64,000 nucleotides of DNA from Pseudomonas hygromyciniae (lineage in GTDB: Bacteria; Pseudomonadota; Gammaproteobacteria; Pseudomonadales; Pseudomonadaceae), in assembly GCF_016925675.1 (NCBI RefSeq), contig NZ_CP070506.1, positions 5,392,501 to 5,456,500 of the forward strand, read 5' to 3'. Both the position numbers and the translations under genes were made by a program. Numbering within the stretch: position 1 is the first letter of the stretch; every line of letters starts with the position of its first letter. The notes beneath the pieces are model-generated. The model made no database searches. It worked only from the letters and a program-made list of their open reading frames with translations, and had not been told where the DNA came from. This document shows positions 1-10,047 of this stretch, in pieces.

Positions 1-1307
1 GCCCGCTGATGCTGGGCGCGCTGTTCCTGGGTACTGCGGCGGCGCACGCCGCAGTGCAACCGCTGGACAAGGTCGTGGCCATCGTCGATAACGACGTGAT
101 CATGCAGAGCCAACTCGACCAACGGGTCAAGGAAGTTCAGCAAACCATCGCCAAGCGTGGCGGTGGCGTGCCGCCGACCAGCGTCCTGGACCAGCAAGTG
201 CTGGAACGCCTGATCGTCGAAAACCTGCAACTGCAGATTGGCGACCGCTCCGGCATCCGCATCACCGACGAAGAGCTGAACCAGGCCGTCGGCACCATTG
301 CTCAACGCAACAACATGAGCATTGATCAGTTCCGTGCGGCCCTGGCTCGTGACGGCCTCTCCTATGAGGACGCCCGCGACCAGATCCGCCGTGAAATGAT
401 CATCAGCCGTGTGCGTCAGCGCCGTGTGGCCGAGCGCGTGCAGGTATCGGAGCAGGAAGTGAAGAACTTCCTCGCCTCGGACCTGGGCAAGATGCAGCTC
501 TCCGAAGAACTGCACCTGGCCAATATCCTGATCCCGACGCCAGACAGCGCCAACGCCGAGCAGCTCAACGCCGCCGCGGCCAAGACCCAGGCGATCTATG
601 ACCGTCTCAAGGCCGGTGCTGACTTTGCCCAGATGGCCATTGCCCAGTCCGGCAGCGACAACGCTCTCGAAGGCGGTGATATGGGCTGGCGTAAAGCTGC
701 GCAATTGCCACCACCGTTTGACCGTGAGCTGAGCGCCATGGAAGTGGGTGGCATCACCCAACCTGCGCGTACGCCGGGTGGTTTCATCATTCTGAAGTTG
801 CTGGAACGTCGCGGCGGTGAGTCTTCGTTGAAGGACGAAGTGCATGTCCGTCACATCCTGGTCAAGCCAAGCGAGATTCGCACCGAGGCTCAAACCAAGG
901 AACTGGCGCAAAAGATCTATGAGCGCATCAATGGCGGCGAAGACTTCGCCACCTTGGCCAAAAGTTTCTCGGAAGACCCGGGTTCGGCCCTCAACGGCGG
1001 CGACCTGAACTGGATCGACCCACGGGCCCTCGTACCCGAGTTCCAGCAAGTCATGACCGAGACGCCGCAAGGTGTGCTGTCCAAGCCGTTCAAGACCCAA
1101 TATGGCTGGCACGTCCTGGAAGTCCTTGGCCGCCGCGCCACCGACAACACCACCCAGGCCCGTGAGCAACAAGCGCTGACCGTACTGCGTAACCGCAAGT
1201 ACGACGAAGAGCTGCAAACCTGGTTGCGTCAGATCCGCGACGAAGCCTACGTGGAAAACAAGCTTCCTGGCGCCGACACAACAGGCACCGACCAGGCAGC
1301 CCAGTGA
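1..1307 (+). CDS. surA: Periplasmic chaperone / peptidyl-prolyl isomerase SurA (5' end outside window)
   Basis: SurA escorts unfolded outer-membrane proteins across the periplasm and has parvulin-type prolyl isomerase activity. The frame is open from the first base, and the ATG at 9 lies within what looks like the signal peptide ([13 protein letters not shown]), so the true start is upstream. The mature part has the SurA N-terminal domain ([15 protein letters not shown]), then two parvulin domains, roughly residues 165-270 and 275-380, each with the HILV/I and GGDL/MGW motifs. The stop overlaps the start of pdxA by 4 bases, as in the usual surA-pdxA-rsmA-apaGH operon. lptD is expected just upstream but is not visible. 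Confidence 0.96.
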   Translation, partial: PLMLGALFLGTAAAHAAVQPLDKVVAIVDNDVIMQSQLDQRVKEVQQTIAKRGGGVPPTSVLDQQVLERLIVENLQLQIGDRSGIRITDEELNQAVGTIAQRNNMSIDQFRAALARDGLSYEDARDQIRREMIISRVRQRRVAERVQVSEQEVKNFLASDLGKMQLSEELHLANILIPTPDSANAEQLNAAAAKTQAIYDRLKAGADFAQMAIAQSGSDNALEGGDMGWRKAAQLPPPFDRELSAMEVGGITQPARTPGGFIILKLLERRGGESSLKDEVHVRHILVKPSEIRTEAQTKELAQKIYERINGGEDFATLAKSFSEDPGSALNGGDLNWIDPRALVPEFQQVMTETPQGVLSKPFKTQYGWHVLEVLGRRATDNTTQAREQQALTVLRNRKYDEELQTWLRQIRDEAYVENKLPGADTTGTDQAAQ

Positions 1308-2293
1308 AACCCCAGCGTTTCGCGTTGACACCCGGCGAGCCGGCCGGCATAGGTCCAGACCTGTGCCTGCTGCTCGCCTCGCAAGCCCAGCCTCATCCCC
1401 TGATTGCCATTACCAGCCGCGACCTGCTCCTTGAGCGGGCCGCGCAACTGGGCGTGGCTGTCGACTTGCTGCCTGTTTCGCCGGGCAACTGGCCCGACCA
1501 TCCAGCGCCCGCCAACAGCCTGTACGTGTGGGATACCCCGCTGCAGGCCCAGGTGGTCGCCGGGCATCTGGACAAGGCCAATGCGGCCTTTGTGCTGGAG
1601 ACCCTGACCCGTGCCGGGCAAGGCTGCATCGACGGCGACTTCGCCGGGATGATCACGGCGCCGGTGCATAAAGGCGTGATCAACGAAGCCGGCATCGCCT
1701 TTTCCGGTCACACGGAGTTTCTTGCCGAGCTGACCCATACCGAACAAGTGGTGATGATGCTGGCAACCCGTGGCCTGCGCGTGGCACTGGTGACCACTCA
1801 CCTACCCTTGCGCCAGATTGCCGATGCCATCACCCCGGAACGCCTGGAGCGCGTAACGCGCATCCTGCATGCTGACCTGCAACAGAAGTTCGGCATCGCC
1901 CAGCCACGGATCCTGGTGTGCGGCCTCAACCCCCACGCGGGTGAAGGCGGCCACCTGGGCCATGAAGAAATCGACATTATCGAACCAACACTAGAGCGCC
2001 TGCGCCAAGACGGCATGGACCTGCGTGGCCCACTGCCTGCGGACACTCTGTTTACCCCCAAATATCTGGAGCACTGCGATGCAGTGCTGGCGATGTACCA
2101 TGACCAGGGGCTGCCCGTGCTGAAATACAAAGGTTTCGGCGCCGCAGTCAACGTGACCCTGGGCCTGCCGATCATCCGCACCTCCGTCGACCATGGCACC
2201 GCCCTGGACCTGGCGGGCAGCGGCAAGATCGATACCGGCAGCCTGCACGTGGCCCTGGAAACCGCCTATCAGATGGCCGAGACCCGTATATGA
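1304..2293 (+). CDS. pdxA: 4-hydroxythreonine-4-phosphate dehydrogenase
   Basis: PdxA carries out the NAD-dependent oxidation and decarboxylation of 4-phosphohydroxy-L-threonine in the DXP-dependent route to pyridoxal phosphate. The 329-residue product has the family's usual length and shows the N-terminal [11 protein letters not shown] signature, metal-binding histidines in FSGHTEF and MYHDQGLP, and the NPHAGE segment. The start is a GTG that overlaps the surA stop, and the stop overlaps the rsmA ATG, so translation is probably coupled on both sides. No regulatory site of its own is visible. Confidence 0.97.
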   Translation: MKPQRFALTPGEPAGIGPDLCLLLASQAQPHPLIAITSRDLLLERAAQLGVAVDLLPVSPGNWPDHPAPANSLYVWDTPLQAQVVAGHLDKANAAFVLETLTRAGQGCIDGDFAGMITAPVHKGVINEAGIAFSGHTEFLAELTHTEQVVMMLATRGLRVALVTTHLPLRQIADAITPERLERVTRILHADLQQKFGIAQPRILVCGLNPHAGEGGHLGHEEIDIIEPTLERLRQDGMDLRGPLPADTLFTPKYLEHCDAVLAMYHDQGLPVLKYKGFGAAVNVTLGLPIIRTSVDHGTALDLAGSGKIDTGSLHVALETAYQMAETRI

Positions 2294-3102
2294 CCGAGCA
2301 TTACCAACACCGGGCGCGCAAGCGCTTCGGGCAAAACTTCCTGCACGATGCTGGCGTTATCGACCGAATCCTGCGCTCCATCCATGCCAAGCCCGAAGAC
2401 CGCCTGCTGGAAATCGGCCCGGGCCAGGGCGCACTCACCCAGGGCCTGCTCAACAGTGGCGGCCAGCTGGATGTGATTGAGCTGGACAAGGACCTGGTTC
2501 CGATCCTCAACCAGCAGTTTGCCGGCAAGTCCAACTTCAAGCTGCACCAAGGCGACGCGTTGAAGTTCGACTTCAACAGCCTCAATGCCGCTCCCCACAG
2601 CCTGCGGGTGGTCGGCAACCTGCCGTACAACATCTCCACGCCGCTGATCTTTCACCTGCTGAACAACGCCGGGATCATCCGCGACATGCATTTCATGTTG
2701 CAGAAAGAAGTGGTCGAACGTCTCGCGGCTGGTCCTGGTGGCGGTGATTGGGGCCGCCTGTCGATCATGGTTCAGTACCACTGCCGGGTCGAACACCTAT
2801 TCAATGTTGGCCCCGGTGCATTCAACCCGCCGCCGAAGGTCGACTCGGCGATTGTGCGCCTGGTGCCACACGCGGTGCTGCCGCATCCAGCCAAGGATCA
2901 TCGCCTGCTGGAGCGAGTGGTGCGCGAAGCGTTCAACCAGCGTCGCAAGACCTTGCGCAATACGCTCAAGGCGCTGCTGAGCAACGCCGAAATCGAAGCG
3001 GCCGGTGTCGACGGCAGCCTGCGGCCTGAGCAGTTGGACCTCGCCGCGTTCGTACGCTTGGCCGACCAGCTAGCGATTCAGCCTGCACCCACTGCCGACT
3101 GA
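2290..3102 (+). CDS. rsmA: 16S rRNA (adenine1518/1519-N6)-dimethyltransferase
   Basis: RsmA (KsgA) dimethylates two adjacent adenines in the loop of helix 45 of 16S rRNA late in small-subunit assembly. The 270-residue protein begins with the hallmark RFGQNFLHD. It shows the SAM-binding motif [12 protein letters not shown] at about residues 40-50 and the catalytic NLPYN motif at about residue 113. The C-terminal helical domain with [10 protein letters not shown] is present. The gene overlaps pdxA by 4 bases. A REP-like repeat follows the stop, and apaG comes 137 bases later. Confidence 0.97.
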   Translation: MTEHYQHRARKRFGQNFLHDAGVIDRILRSIHAKPEDRLLEIGPGQGALTQGLLNSGGQLDVIELDKDLVPILNQQFAGKSNFKLHQGDALKFDFNSLNAAPHSLRVVGNLPYNISTPLIFHLLNNAGIIRDMHFMLQKEVVERLAAGPGGGDWGRLSIMVQYHCRVEHLFNVGPGAFNPPPKVDSAIVRLVPHAVLPHPAKDHRLLERVVREAFNQRRKTLRNTLKALLSNAEIEAAGVDGSLRPEQLDLAAFVRLADQLAIQPAPTAD

Positions 3103-3106
3103 CCCA

Positions 3107-3136
3107 GCGCCATCGCTGGCAAGCCGGCTCCTACAC
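3107..3136 (+). repeat. REP-like extragenic palindrome
   Basis: The segment after rsmA contains GCCATCGCTGGCAAGCC followed by GGCTCCTACAC. This is the common REP form of fluorescens-group pseudomonads, with an imperfect hairpin. It lies between rsmA and apaG, where such elements often sit and may shape transcript ends. Identification is by pattern recognition only. Confidence 0.6.
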
Positions 3137-3239
3137 GGGTGGACGCCCGGTCAGACAGCATGTCTGGCCTAGTGCCCACCTCATGGCCTAGACTGATCCG
3201 CATCTGCTGTCCTCCGCTTTTGCTCTTAAGGCCTCTTGC

Positions 3240-3620
3240 ATGTCCGATCCTCGCTATCAGATCGACGTCAGCGTCGTCACCCGCTTCCTGGCGGAACAAT
3301 CGCAACCCGAACAGAACCGCTTTGCCTTTGCCTACACCGTCACGGTGAAAAACAACGGCCTAGTGCCTGCCAAGCTGCTGTCGCGCCACTGGGTAATCAC
3401 CGACGGTGACGGCCATGTCGAGGAAGTACGCGGCGCCGGCGTCATCGGCCAACAGCCACTGATCGATAGCGGCGCCAGCCACACCTACAGCAGCGGTACC
3501 GTGATGACCTCCAAGGTCGGCACGATGCAAGGCAGCTACCAGATGCTGGCCAACGACGGTAAACACTTCGACGCCATCATTGCCCCCTTCCGCCTGGCGG
3601 TGCCGGGAGCCCTGCACTGA
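3240..3620 (+). CDS. apaG: ApaG family protein (Co2+/Mg2+ efflux-associated)
   Basis: This 126-residue protein matches the ApaG family in length and sequence: an N-terminal Y-Q-I-D-V-S-V segment, [19 protein letters not shown], the G-x-G-V-I-G-Q-Q-P glycine loop, and YSSG followed by the M-x-G-x-Y segment. ApaG proteins are small fibronectin-III-like beta sandwiches. They have been linked to metal-ion phenotypes in enterobacteria, but no biochemical role can be read from the sequence. The last base overlaps the apaH start (TGATGG), the conserved apaG-apaH pairing. Confidence 0.95.
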   Translation: MSDPRYQIDVSVVTRFLAEQSQPEQNRFAFAYTVTVKNNGLVPAKLLSRHWVITDGDGHVEEVRGAGVIGQQPLIDSGASHTYSSGTVMTSKVGTMQGSYQMLANDGKHFDAIIAPFRLAVPGALH

Positions 3621-4471
3621 TGGCAGCCTATGCTGTCGGCGACCTGCAAGGATGCCTGGAACCGCTTAAATGCCTGCTTGAACGCGTAGCCTTCGACCCA
3701 GCCAACGATCGCCTGTGGCTGGTGGGCGACCTGGTCAACCGCGGCCCGCAATCCCTGGAAACCCTGCGCTATCTGTACCGCCTGCGCGACTCGCTGGTTT
3801 GCGTGCTGGGCAACCACGACCTGCACCTACTGGCAGCTGGTAATAACATCGAGCGCCTGAAAAAGGGCGACACCCTGCGGGAAATCCTCGAGGCCCCGGA
3901 TCGCGCCGAGCTGCTCGACTGGCTGCGCCGGCAAAAACTCGTCCATTACGATGAAAGCCGTAATACCGCCCTGGTGCATGCTGGCATCCCGCCGCAATGG
4001 ACTCTGAAAAAAGCCCTTAAATGTGCTGCCGAAGTCGAAACCGTCCTGGCCGATGACACCTTGTTCGCCACCTATCTGGACGGCATGTACGGCAATGAGC
4101 CGGTGAAGTGGGATAACGACCTGACCGGCATCACCCGCCTGCGGGTCATTACCAACTATTTCACGCGCATGCGCTTCTGCACCGCCGAGGGCAAACTCGA
4201 CCTCAAGAGCAAGGAAGGCGCCGACACCGGCCTGCCCGGCTACAAACCCTGGTTCGCCCACAAGGAACGCAAGACCCGCGACACGAAGATCATCTTCGGT
4301 CACTGGGCCGCCCTTGAAGGCCATTGCGACGAGCCCGGTGTATTCGCCCTCGACACCGGTTGCGTGTGGGGTGGCGCCATGACCTTGATGAACATCGACA
4401 CTGGCGAGCGCCTGAGCTGCCAGTGCGAATCTCCCCTTCCCGTTACACAGCCCGCCGCCGCCAAGCGCTAG
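3620..4471 (+). CDS. apaH: Symmetrical bis(5'-nucleosyl)-tetraphosphatase
   Basis: ApaH hydrolyses Ap4A to two ADP, controlling dinucleoside polyphosphate alarmones and removing Np4 caps from RNA. The 283-residue protein carries the calcineurin-type phosphoesterase metal motifs GDLQGC (start), [16 protein letters not shown] and, further on, the histidine motifs in VHAGIPP and FGHWAALEG. Its length is typical. It overlaps apaG by one base and is followed after 32 bases by glpE, the usual Pseudomonas order. Confidence 0.97.
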   Translation: MAAYAVGDLQGCLEPLKCLLERVAFDPANDRLWLVGDLVNRGPQSLETLRYLYRLRDSLVCVLGNHDLHLLAAGNNIERLKKGDTLREILEAPDRAELLDWLRRQKLVHYDESRNTALVHAGIPPQWTLKKALKCAAEVETVLADDTLFATYLDGMYGNEPVKWDNDLTGITRLRVITNYFTRMRFCTAEGKLDLKSKEGADTGLPGYKPWFAHKERKTRDTKIIFGHWAALEGHCDEPGVFALDTGCVWGGAMTLMNIDTGERLSCQCESPLPVTQPAAAKR

Positions 4472-4503
4472 ACGCCGCTTGCCGCCCGCCCAAGGAGCCC
4501 GCC

Positions 4504-4834
4504 ATGAGCGAATTCAAACGTATCCCCCCCCGAACAAGCCCAGGCCCTGCGCGAAAAAGGCGCCGTGGTGGTGGATATCCGTGACCAGCCTACTTACGCC
4601 GCTGCCCACATCAGCGGGGCCAAGCATTTGGACAACGTCAATATCGCCGACTTCATCCGCGCCGCCGACCTCGACGCGCCAGTGATCGTGGCCTGCTATC
4701 ACGGTAACTCCAGCCAGAGCGCCGCCGCCTATCTGGTCAGCCAGGGCTTCTCGGATGTCTACAGCCTGGACGGTGGCTTTGAGCTATGGCGTACGACGTA
4801 TCCTGCGGAAATTTCCACAGGCGATTCGCAATAA
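4504..4834 (+). pseudogene. glpE: Thiosulfate sulfurtransferase GlpE, frameshifted in a poly-C tract
   Basis: GlpE is a single-domain rhodanese that transfers sulfane sulfur from thiosulfate to cyanide or thioredoxin. The ATG at 4504, with a GGAG ribosome site just before it, opens MSEFKRIPP. The frame then meets a run of eight cytosines (4524-4531). The rest of the protein ([18 protein letters not shown], through the active-site loop CYHGNSS, to 4834) is in the next frame. Removing one C restores a normal protein of about 109 residues. The sequence either carries a real one-base insertion (inactivating or phase-variable) or a homopolymer sequencing error. No other defect is visible. Confidence 0.9.
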
Positions 4835-4866
4835 TTTTTTTCAAACCCCGCTACCCCGCGTGACGC

Positions 4867-4903
4867 TTGGGCTCGCGCCGTTTCTGACGAACGGCGCGCC
4901 CAA
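4867..4903 (+). terminator. Hairpin after glpE, possible terminator
   Basis: A strong stem pairs TTGGGC-t-CGCGCCGTT with AACGGCGCG-c-CCAA around a seven-base loop. It sits 33 bases after glpE and about 215 bases before prkA. No long T-run follows, so Rho-independent termination is uncertain. Confidence 0.5.
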
Positions 4904-5117
4904 ACTAATTAGGCATCTCGCCTTGACCTCCCGGATTCCCAACTATCATTAAGCGCAGGCCATCCAAAACAGGGGAGAGCCGGTACACCGGCGTGCGGGT
5001 CATCGGTAGCGTTTCAAGGTGTTCTGGGGGGAAATGGCCACGGCAAGCGCCACTGGCTGCCAGCATCGACTGATTGACCCGGCGTCGGCTCCACGTATCG
5101 AGCGAGGTGACGACGTC

Positions 5118-7040
5118 ATGAGTATTTTTAGCCACTTCCAACAACGCTTCGAGTCCACACAGCAGGAAGAGCTCACGCTGCAAGAGTATCTTGAGCTGTG
5201 CAAAAAGGACCGCAGCACCTACGCGTCTGCCGCCGAGCGCCTGCTACTGGCGATTGGCGAGCCGGAGTTGGTAGACACCTCCAACAATTCGCGGCTATCG
5301 CGAATATTCTCAAACAAGGTGATCCGCCGCTACCCGGCCTTTGAAGACTTCCATGGCATGGAAGAATGCATCGACCAGATCGTCTCCTACTTCCGCCATG
5401 CCGCCCAAGGCCTGGAAGAGAAGAAACAAATCCTCTACCTGCTCGGCCCCGTGGGCGGCGGTAAATCTTCCCTGGCCGAAAAACTCAAGCAACTGATCGA
5501 AAAGGTGCCTTTCTACGCAATCAAGGGCTCCCCGGTGTTCGAGTCGCCCCTGGGCCTGTTCAACGCCACGGAAGATGGCGCGATCCTCGAGGAAGACTTC
5601 GGCATCCCACGGCGCTATCTCAATACCATCATGTCGCCCTGGGCCACCAAGCGCCTGGCCGAGTTTGGCGGCGATATCAGCCAGTTCCGGGTGGTCAAAC
5701 TCTATCCGTCGATCCTCAACCAGATCGGCGTGGCCAAGACCGAGCCAGGGGATGAAAACAACCAGGACATTTCTGCGCTGGTGGGCAAGGTCGATATCCG
5801 CAAGCTGGAGGAATTCCCGCAGAACGACGCGGACGCCTATAGCTACTCGGGCGCGCTGTGCCGGGCCAACCAGGGCCTGATGGAGTTCGTGGAGATGTTC
5901 AAGGCGCCGATCAAGGTGCTGCACCCACTGCTCACCGCGACCCAGGAAGGCAACTACAACAGTACCGAAGGCCTGGGGGCGATCCCGTTCACCGGTATCC
6001 TGCTGGCCCACTCCAACGAATCGGAATGGCACACCTTCCGCAACAACAAGAACAACGAAGCCTTCATCGACCGGATCTATATCGTCAAGGTGCCGTACTG
6101 CCTGCGGGTCAGCGATGAAATCAAGATCTACGACAAGTTGCTGTTCAACAGCTCCCTGGCCAAGGCCCATTGCGCGCCCGACACCCTGAAGATGCTCGCC
6201 CAGTTCACCGTGCTGTCGCGCCTCAAGGAGCCGGAAAACTCGAATATCTACTCGAAAATGCGCGTCTACGACGGGGAGAACCTCAAGGACACCGATCCCA
6301 AGGCCAAGTCGATCCAGGAATACCGCGACACGGCGGGCGTGGATGAAGGCATGAATGGCCTATCGACCCGCTTCGCCTTCAAGATCCTGTCCAAGGTCTT
6401 CAACTTCGACCCCCATGAGATCGCCGCCAACCCGGTGCACCTGCTCTATGTACTGGAGCAGCAGATCGAACAGGAGCAATTCCAGGCCGAAACCCGCGAG
6501 CGCTACCTGCGCTTCCTCAAGGAGTACCTGGCACCGCGCTATATCGAGTTCATCGGCAAGGAAATCCAGACTGCTTACCTGGAGTCCTACAGCGAATATG
6601 GGCAGAACATCTTCGATCGCTATGTGCTTTACGCAGATTTCTGGATCCAGGACCAGGAATACCGTGACCCGGAAACCGGCGAGATCCTCAACCGCGTAGC
6701 CCTCAACGAGGAACTGGAGAAGATCGAAAAACCGGCCGGCATCAGCAATCCGAAGGATTTCCGCAACGAAATCGTCAACTTCGTACTGCGCGCCCGGGCC
6801 AACAACAACGGCAAGAACCCTACCTGGCTCAGCTACGAGAAGCTGCGGGTGGTCATCGAGAAGAAAATGTTCTCCAACACCGAGGATCTGCTGCCGGTCA
6901 TCAGCTTCAACGCCAAGGCCAGCAAGGAGGACCAGCAAAAACACAACGACTTCGTCACACGAATGGTCGAGCGTGGCTACACCGACAAACAGGTACGGCT
7001 GCTTTCCGAGTGGTACCTGCGGGTTCGCAAATCGCAGTAA
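5118..7040 (+). CDS. prkA: PrkA family serine protein kinase (YeaG-like)
   Basis: PrkA/YeaG proteins are AAA-type ATPases with a C-terminal kinase-like domain. They act in the general stress and nitrogen-starvation response together with YeaH and YcgB. The product is 640 residues, the standard length, when started at the ATG at 5118 behind GAGGTGA. An in-frame start at 5019 would add an atypical leader. It opens MSIFSHFQQRF. The Walker A GPVGGGKSS is near residue 110 and the conserved EEFPQNDADAYSYSG segment is in the middle. It leads the prkA-yeaH-ycgB operon, which is RpoS-linked in relatives; I see no decisive sigma-S promoter. Confidence 0.96.
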   Translation: MSIFSHFQQRFESTQQEELTLQEYLELCKKDRSTYASAAERLLLAIGEPELVDTSNNSRLSRIFSNKVIRRYPAFEDFHGMEECIDQIVSYFRHAAQGLEEKKQILYLLGPVGGGKSSLAEKLKQLIEKVPFYAIKGSPVFESPLGLFNATEDGAILEEDFGIPRRYLNTIMSPWATKRLAEFGGDISQFRVVKLYPSILNQIGVAKTEPGDENNQDISALVGKVDIRKLEEFPQNDADAYSYSGALCRANQGLMEFVEMFKAPIKVLHPLLTATQEGNYNSTEGLGAIPFTGILLAHSNESEWHTFRNNKNNEAFIDRIYIVKVPYCLRVSDEIKIYDKLLFNSSLAKAHCAPDTLKMLAQFTVLSRLKEPENSNIYSKMRVYDGENLKDTDPKAKSIQEYRDTAGVDEGMNGLSTRFAFKILSKVFNFDPHEIAANPVHLLYVLEQQIEQEQFQAETRERYLRFLKEYLAPRYIEFIGKEIQTAYLESYSEYGQNIFDRYVLYADFWIQDQEYRDPETGEILNRVALNEELEKIEKPAGISNPKDFRNEIVNFVLRARANNNGKNPTWLSYEKLRVVIEKKMFSNTEDLLPVISFNAKASKEDQQKHNDFVTRMVERGYTDKQVRLLSEWYLRVRKSQ

Positions 7041-7153
7041 GGCAGCGACAGGCGCGCGCTGCCGGGCCCTAGGCCTGGCAGTTGACCGCTTGTCTCTAAG
7101 CTTCCAGCTCGCGGCTTGAAGCTTGTAACGTGAAGCTGCCCGGAGGGCTCCCT

Positions 7154-8425
7154 ATGAGCTATGTGATCGACCGACGCCTCAATGGCAAGAACAAGAGCAC
7201 GGTAAACCGCCAGCGTTTCCTGCGGCGCTACCGTGACCACATCAAAAAGGCTGTCGAAGAGGCGGTGAGTCGCCGCTCCATTACAGATATGGAACACGGC
7301 GAGCAAATCAGCATTCCCGGCCGGGATATCGACGAACCGGTGCTGCATCACGGCCGCGGCGGCAAACAGACTGTGGTTCACCCGGGAAACAAGGAATTCA
7401 CCACCGGCGAGCATATCCAGCGCCCTCAAGGCGGTGGCGGTGGCAAAGGCCCAGGCAAGGCCGGTAACTCCGGCGAAGGCATGGACGAGTTCGTGTTCCA
7501 GATTACCCAGGAAGAATTCCTCGAATTCATGTTCGAAGACCTGGAACTGCCCAATCTGGTCAAGCGCAACCTGACCGGCACCGACACGTTCAAGACCGTA
7601 CGCGCCGGCATCAGCAACGAGGGTAACCCCTCACGCATCAATATCATCCGTACCCTGCGCTCGGCCCATGCACGGCGTATCGCCCTGTCCGGCAGCAGCC
7701 GCGCCAAACTCAAGGAGGCCAAGGAAGAGTTGGCGCGCTTGAAGCGCGAAGAACCGGACAACTTCGGCGATATCCAAGAAATCGAAGCAGAAATCGAGAA
7801 ACTCAGCGCGCGCATTCACCGCGTGCCATTCCTCGACACCTTCGACTTGAAGTACAACCTGCTGGTCAAGCAACCCAACCCCAGCTCCAAGGCAGTGATG
7901 TTCTGCCTGATGGATGTTTCCGGCTCGATGACCCAGGCGACCAAGGACATCGCCAAGCGCTTTTTTATCCTGCTGTACCTGTTCCTCAAGCGTAACTACG
8001 ACAAGATCGACGTGGTGTTTATCCGCCATCACACCAGTGCCCGCGAGGTCGACGAAGAAGAGTTTTTCTACTCACGGGAGACCGGCGGCACCATCGTGTC
8101 CAGCGCGCTGAAATTGATGCAGGAAATCATGGCCGAGCGCTACCCGGCCAACGAATGGAACATCTACGCCGCCCAGGCTTCCGACGGCGACAACTGGAAC
8201 GACGACTCGCCCATCTGCCGCGACATCCTGGTCAACCAGATCATGCCGTTCGTGCAGTACTACACTTATGTGGAGATTACCCCCCGCGAGCACCAGGCCC
8301 TGTGGTTTGAATACGAACGCATCGGTGAAGCCTTTGCCGATACCTTCGCCCAGCAACAACTGGTCTCGGCCGGCGATATCTATCCGGTCTTCCGTGAACT
8401 CTTCCAGCGCAGGTTAGTGACATGA
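7154..8425 (+). CDS. yeaH: YeaH/YhbH family protein with von Willebrand A domain
   Basis: The 423-residue product belongs to the DUF444 family that partners PrkA. The start [15 protein letters not shown] at 7154 has a clear GGAGGG ribosome site, whereas an upstream in-frame codon at 7130 lacks one. The N-terminal third is basic and Gly-rich ([11 protein letters not shown]), followed by a charged helical stretch. The C-terminal half has a vWA fold with the MIDAS motif DVSGSM and the segment [19 protein letters not shown]. The stop overlaps the next gene by 4 bases, which indicates coupling. The exact molecular role is not established. Confidence 0.94.
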   Translation: MSYVIDRRLNGKNKSTVNRQRFLRRYRDHIKKAVEEAVSRRSITDMEHGEQISIPGRDIDEPVLHHGRGGKQTVVHPGNKEFTTGEHIQRPQGGGGGKGPGKAGNSGEGMDEFVFQITQEEFLEFMFEDLELPNLVKRNLTGTDTFKTVRAGISNEGNPSRINIIRTLRSAHARRIALSGSSRAKLKEAKEELARLKREEPDNFGDIQEIEAEIEKLSARIHRVPFLDTFDLKYNLLVKQPNPSSKAVMFCLMDVSGSMTQATKDIAKRFFILLYLFLKRNYDKIDVVFIRHHTSAREVDEEEFFYSRETGGTIVSSALKLMQEIMAERYPANEWNIYAAQASDGDNWNDDSPICRDILVNQIMPFVQYYTYVEITPREHQALWFEYERIGEAFADTFAQQQLVSAGDIYPVFRELFQRRLVT

Positions 8426-9984
8426 CCGCCAAAGAGCATAAGCGCCAACCCATTTCCACGGGGTCCGAATGGACCTTCGAACTGATCCAGGCCTATGACC
8501 GGGAAATCAGCCGTATTGCGGCCGGATATGCCCTGGATACCTACCCCAACCAGATCGAAGTGATCACCGCCGAGCAGATGATGGACGCGTACGCCTCGGT
8601 GGGCATGCCCCTGGGCTATCACCACTGGTCCTACGGCAAGCACTTCCTCAGCACCGAGAAATCCTACACCCGTGGCCAGATGGGCCTGGCCTACGAGATC
8701 GTGATCAACTCCGACCCGTGCATCGCCTACTTGATGGAAGAAAACACCATCTGCATGCAGGCATTGGTGGTGGCCCACGCCTGCTACGGTCATAACAGCT
8801 TTTTCAAGGGCAACTATCTGTTCCGCACCTGGACCGACGCCAGTTCGATCATCGATTACCTGGTGTTCGCCAAGCAGTACATCATGCAATGCGAGGAACG
8901 CCACGGGATCGACGCCGTGGAGGATCTGCTGGATTCCTGCCATGCCCTGATGAACTACGGTGTGGACCGCTACAAACGTCCCTACCCCATCTCTGCCGAG
9001 GAAGAACGGCTTCGCCAGAAGGATCGGGAAGAACATTTGCAAAAGCAGATCAACGATCTGTGGCGCACCATCCCCAAACGCGCCGACAAGAACAGCGACA
9101 AGGACAATGCGCGCTTCCCCGTCGAGCCCCAGGAAAACATCCTGTATTTCCTGGAAAAACACGCGCCACTGCTGGAGCCGTGGCAACGGGAGATCGTGCG
9201 GATCGTGCGCAAGATCGCGCAGTACTTCTATCCACAGCGCCAGACCCAGGTGATGAACGAGGGCTGGGCCACGTTCTGGCACTACACGCTGATGAACGAC
9301 CTCTACGATGAAGGGCTGGTGACCGACGGCTTCATGATGGAGTTCCTCACCTCCCACACCAGCGTGGTCTTCCAACCGGGCTTCGACAGCCCCTACTACA
9401 GCGGCATCAACCCCTATGCCCTGGGCTTCGCCATGTACCGGGATATCCGACGCATGTGCGAACATCCCACCGAAGAAGATCGCCGCTGGTTTCCGGAGAT
9501 CGCCGGCAGTGACTGGTTATCGACCATCAAGTTCGCCATGAGCAGCTTCAAGGACGAGAGCTTTATCCTGCAGTACCTGTCGCCCCAGGTGATTCGCGAC
9601 CTCAAGCTGTTCAGCATCATGGATGACGACCTCAAGGACGACCTGCTGGTGCCCGCGATCCACGACGAAGCCGGCTACCGCACCATCCGCGAAACCCTGG
9701 CGGCCCAATACAACCTGGGCAACCGCGAGCCCAACGTGCAGATCTACAGCATCGACATGCGCGGTGATCGCTCCCTGACCCTGCGCCACCAGCAACACGA
9801 CCGCAAACCCCTGGGAGAGTCCACGGACGAGGTCCTCAAGCACCTGCACCGACTGTGGGGTTTCGATATCCATCTGGAGACGCTGCAAGGCGACCAGGTC
9901 ATGAAGACCCATCATGTTCCGCCGCGCAATGACCACAACGACAACGACTACGGCCGCCTGGACCTGGCCGTGGTCCACCTTTGA
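8422..9984 (+). CDS. ycgB: SpoVR family protein
   Basis: The 520-residue protein is a SpoVR/YcgB homologue of normal length. It contains the family's H-rich [10 protein letters not shown] and [15 protein letters not shown] segments and [10 protein letters not shown]. The three conserved partners prkA, yeaH and ycgB lie together and overlap, consistent with one stress-response unit. In spore formers SpoVR acts in cortex formation. In pseudomonads the role is unclear but linked to stationary phase. The gene ends just before a strong hairpin that doubles as the leader of cca. Confidence 0.94.
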   Translation: MTAKEHKRQPISTGSEWTFELIQAYDREISRIAAGYALDTYPNQIEVITAEQMMDAYASVGMPLGYHHWSYGKHFLSTEKSYTRGQMGLAYEIVINSDPCIAYLMEENTICMQALVVAHACYGHNSFFKGNYLFRTWTDASSIIDYLVFAKQYIMQCEERHGIDAVEDLLDSCHALMNYGVDRYKRPYPISAEEERLRQKDREEHLQKQINDLWRTIPKRADKNSDKDNARFPVEPQENILYFLEKHAPLLEPWQREIVRIVRKIAQYFYPQRQTQVMNEGWATFWHYTLMNDLYDEGLVTDGFMMEFLTSHTSVVFQPGFDSPYYSGINPYALGFAMYRDIRRMCEHPTEEDRRWFPEIAGSDWLSTIKFAMSSFKDESFILQYLSPQVIRDLKLFSIMDDDLKDDLLVPAIHDEAGYRTIRETLAAQYNLGNREPNVQIYSIDMRGDRSLTLRHQQHDRKPLGESTDEVLKHLHRLWGFDIHLETLQGDQVMKTHHVPPRNDHNDNDYGRLDLAVVHL

Positions 9985-9993
9985 CGCAGCAAT

Positions 9994-10046
9994 GCCTCCA
10001 TTGGCCTGGCACAGGCGTTATCCTGTAGGGCTAATGGAGGCTTTTT
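9994..10046 (+). terminator. Terminator of the prkA operon that also contains the cca ribosome site
   Basis: GCCTCCATT at 9994-10002 pairs with AATGGAGGC at 10033-10041, directly followed by TTTTT, a classic Rho-independent terminator. The 3' arm contains GGAGG, which is at the right distance to be the Shine-Dalgarno sequence of cca (ATG at 10048). Read-through transcripts would therefore hide the cca ribosome site in the hairpin. Confidence 0.8.
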
Positions 10047-10047
10047 C

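Noticed and set aside
5310..6170. 286-codon open frame antisense to prkA
   Set aside because: Third-position GC bias of prkA produces it; no family resemblance.
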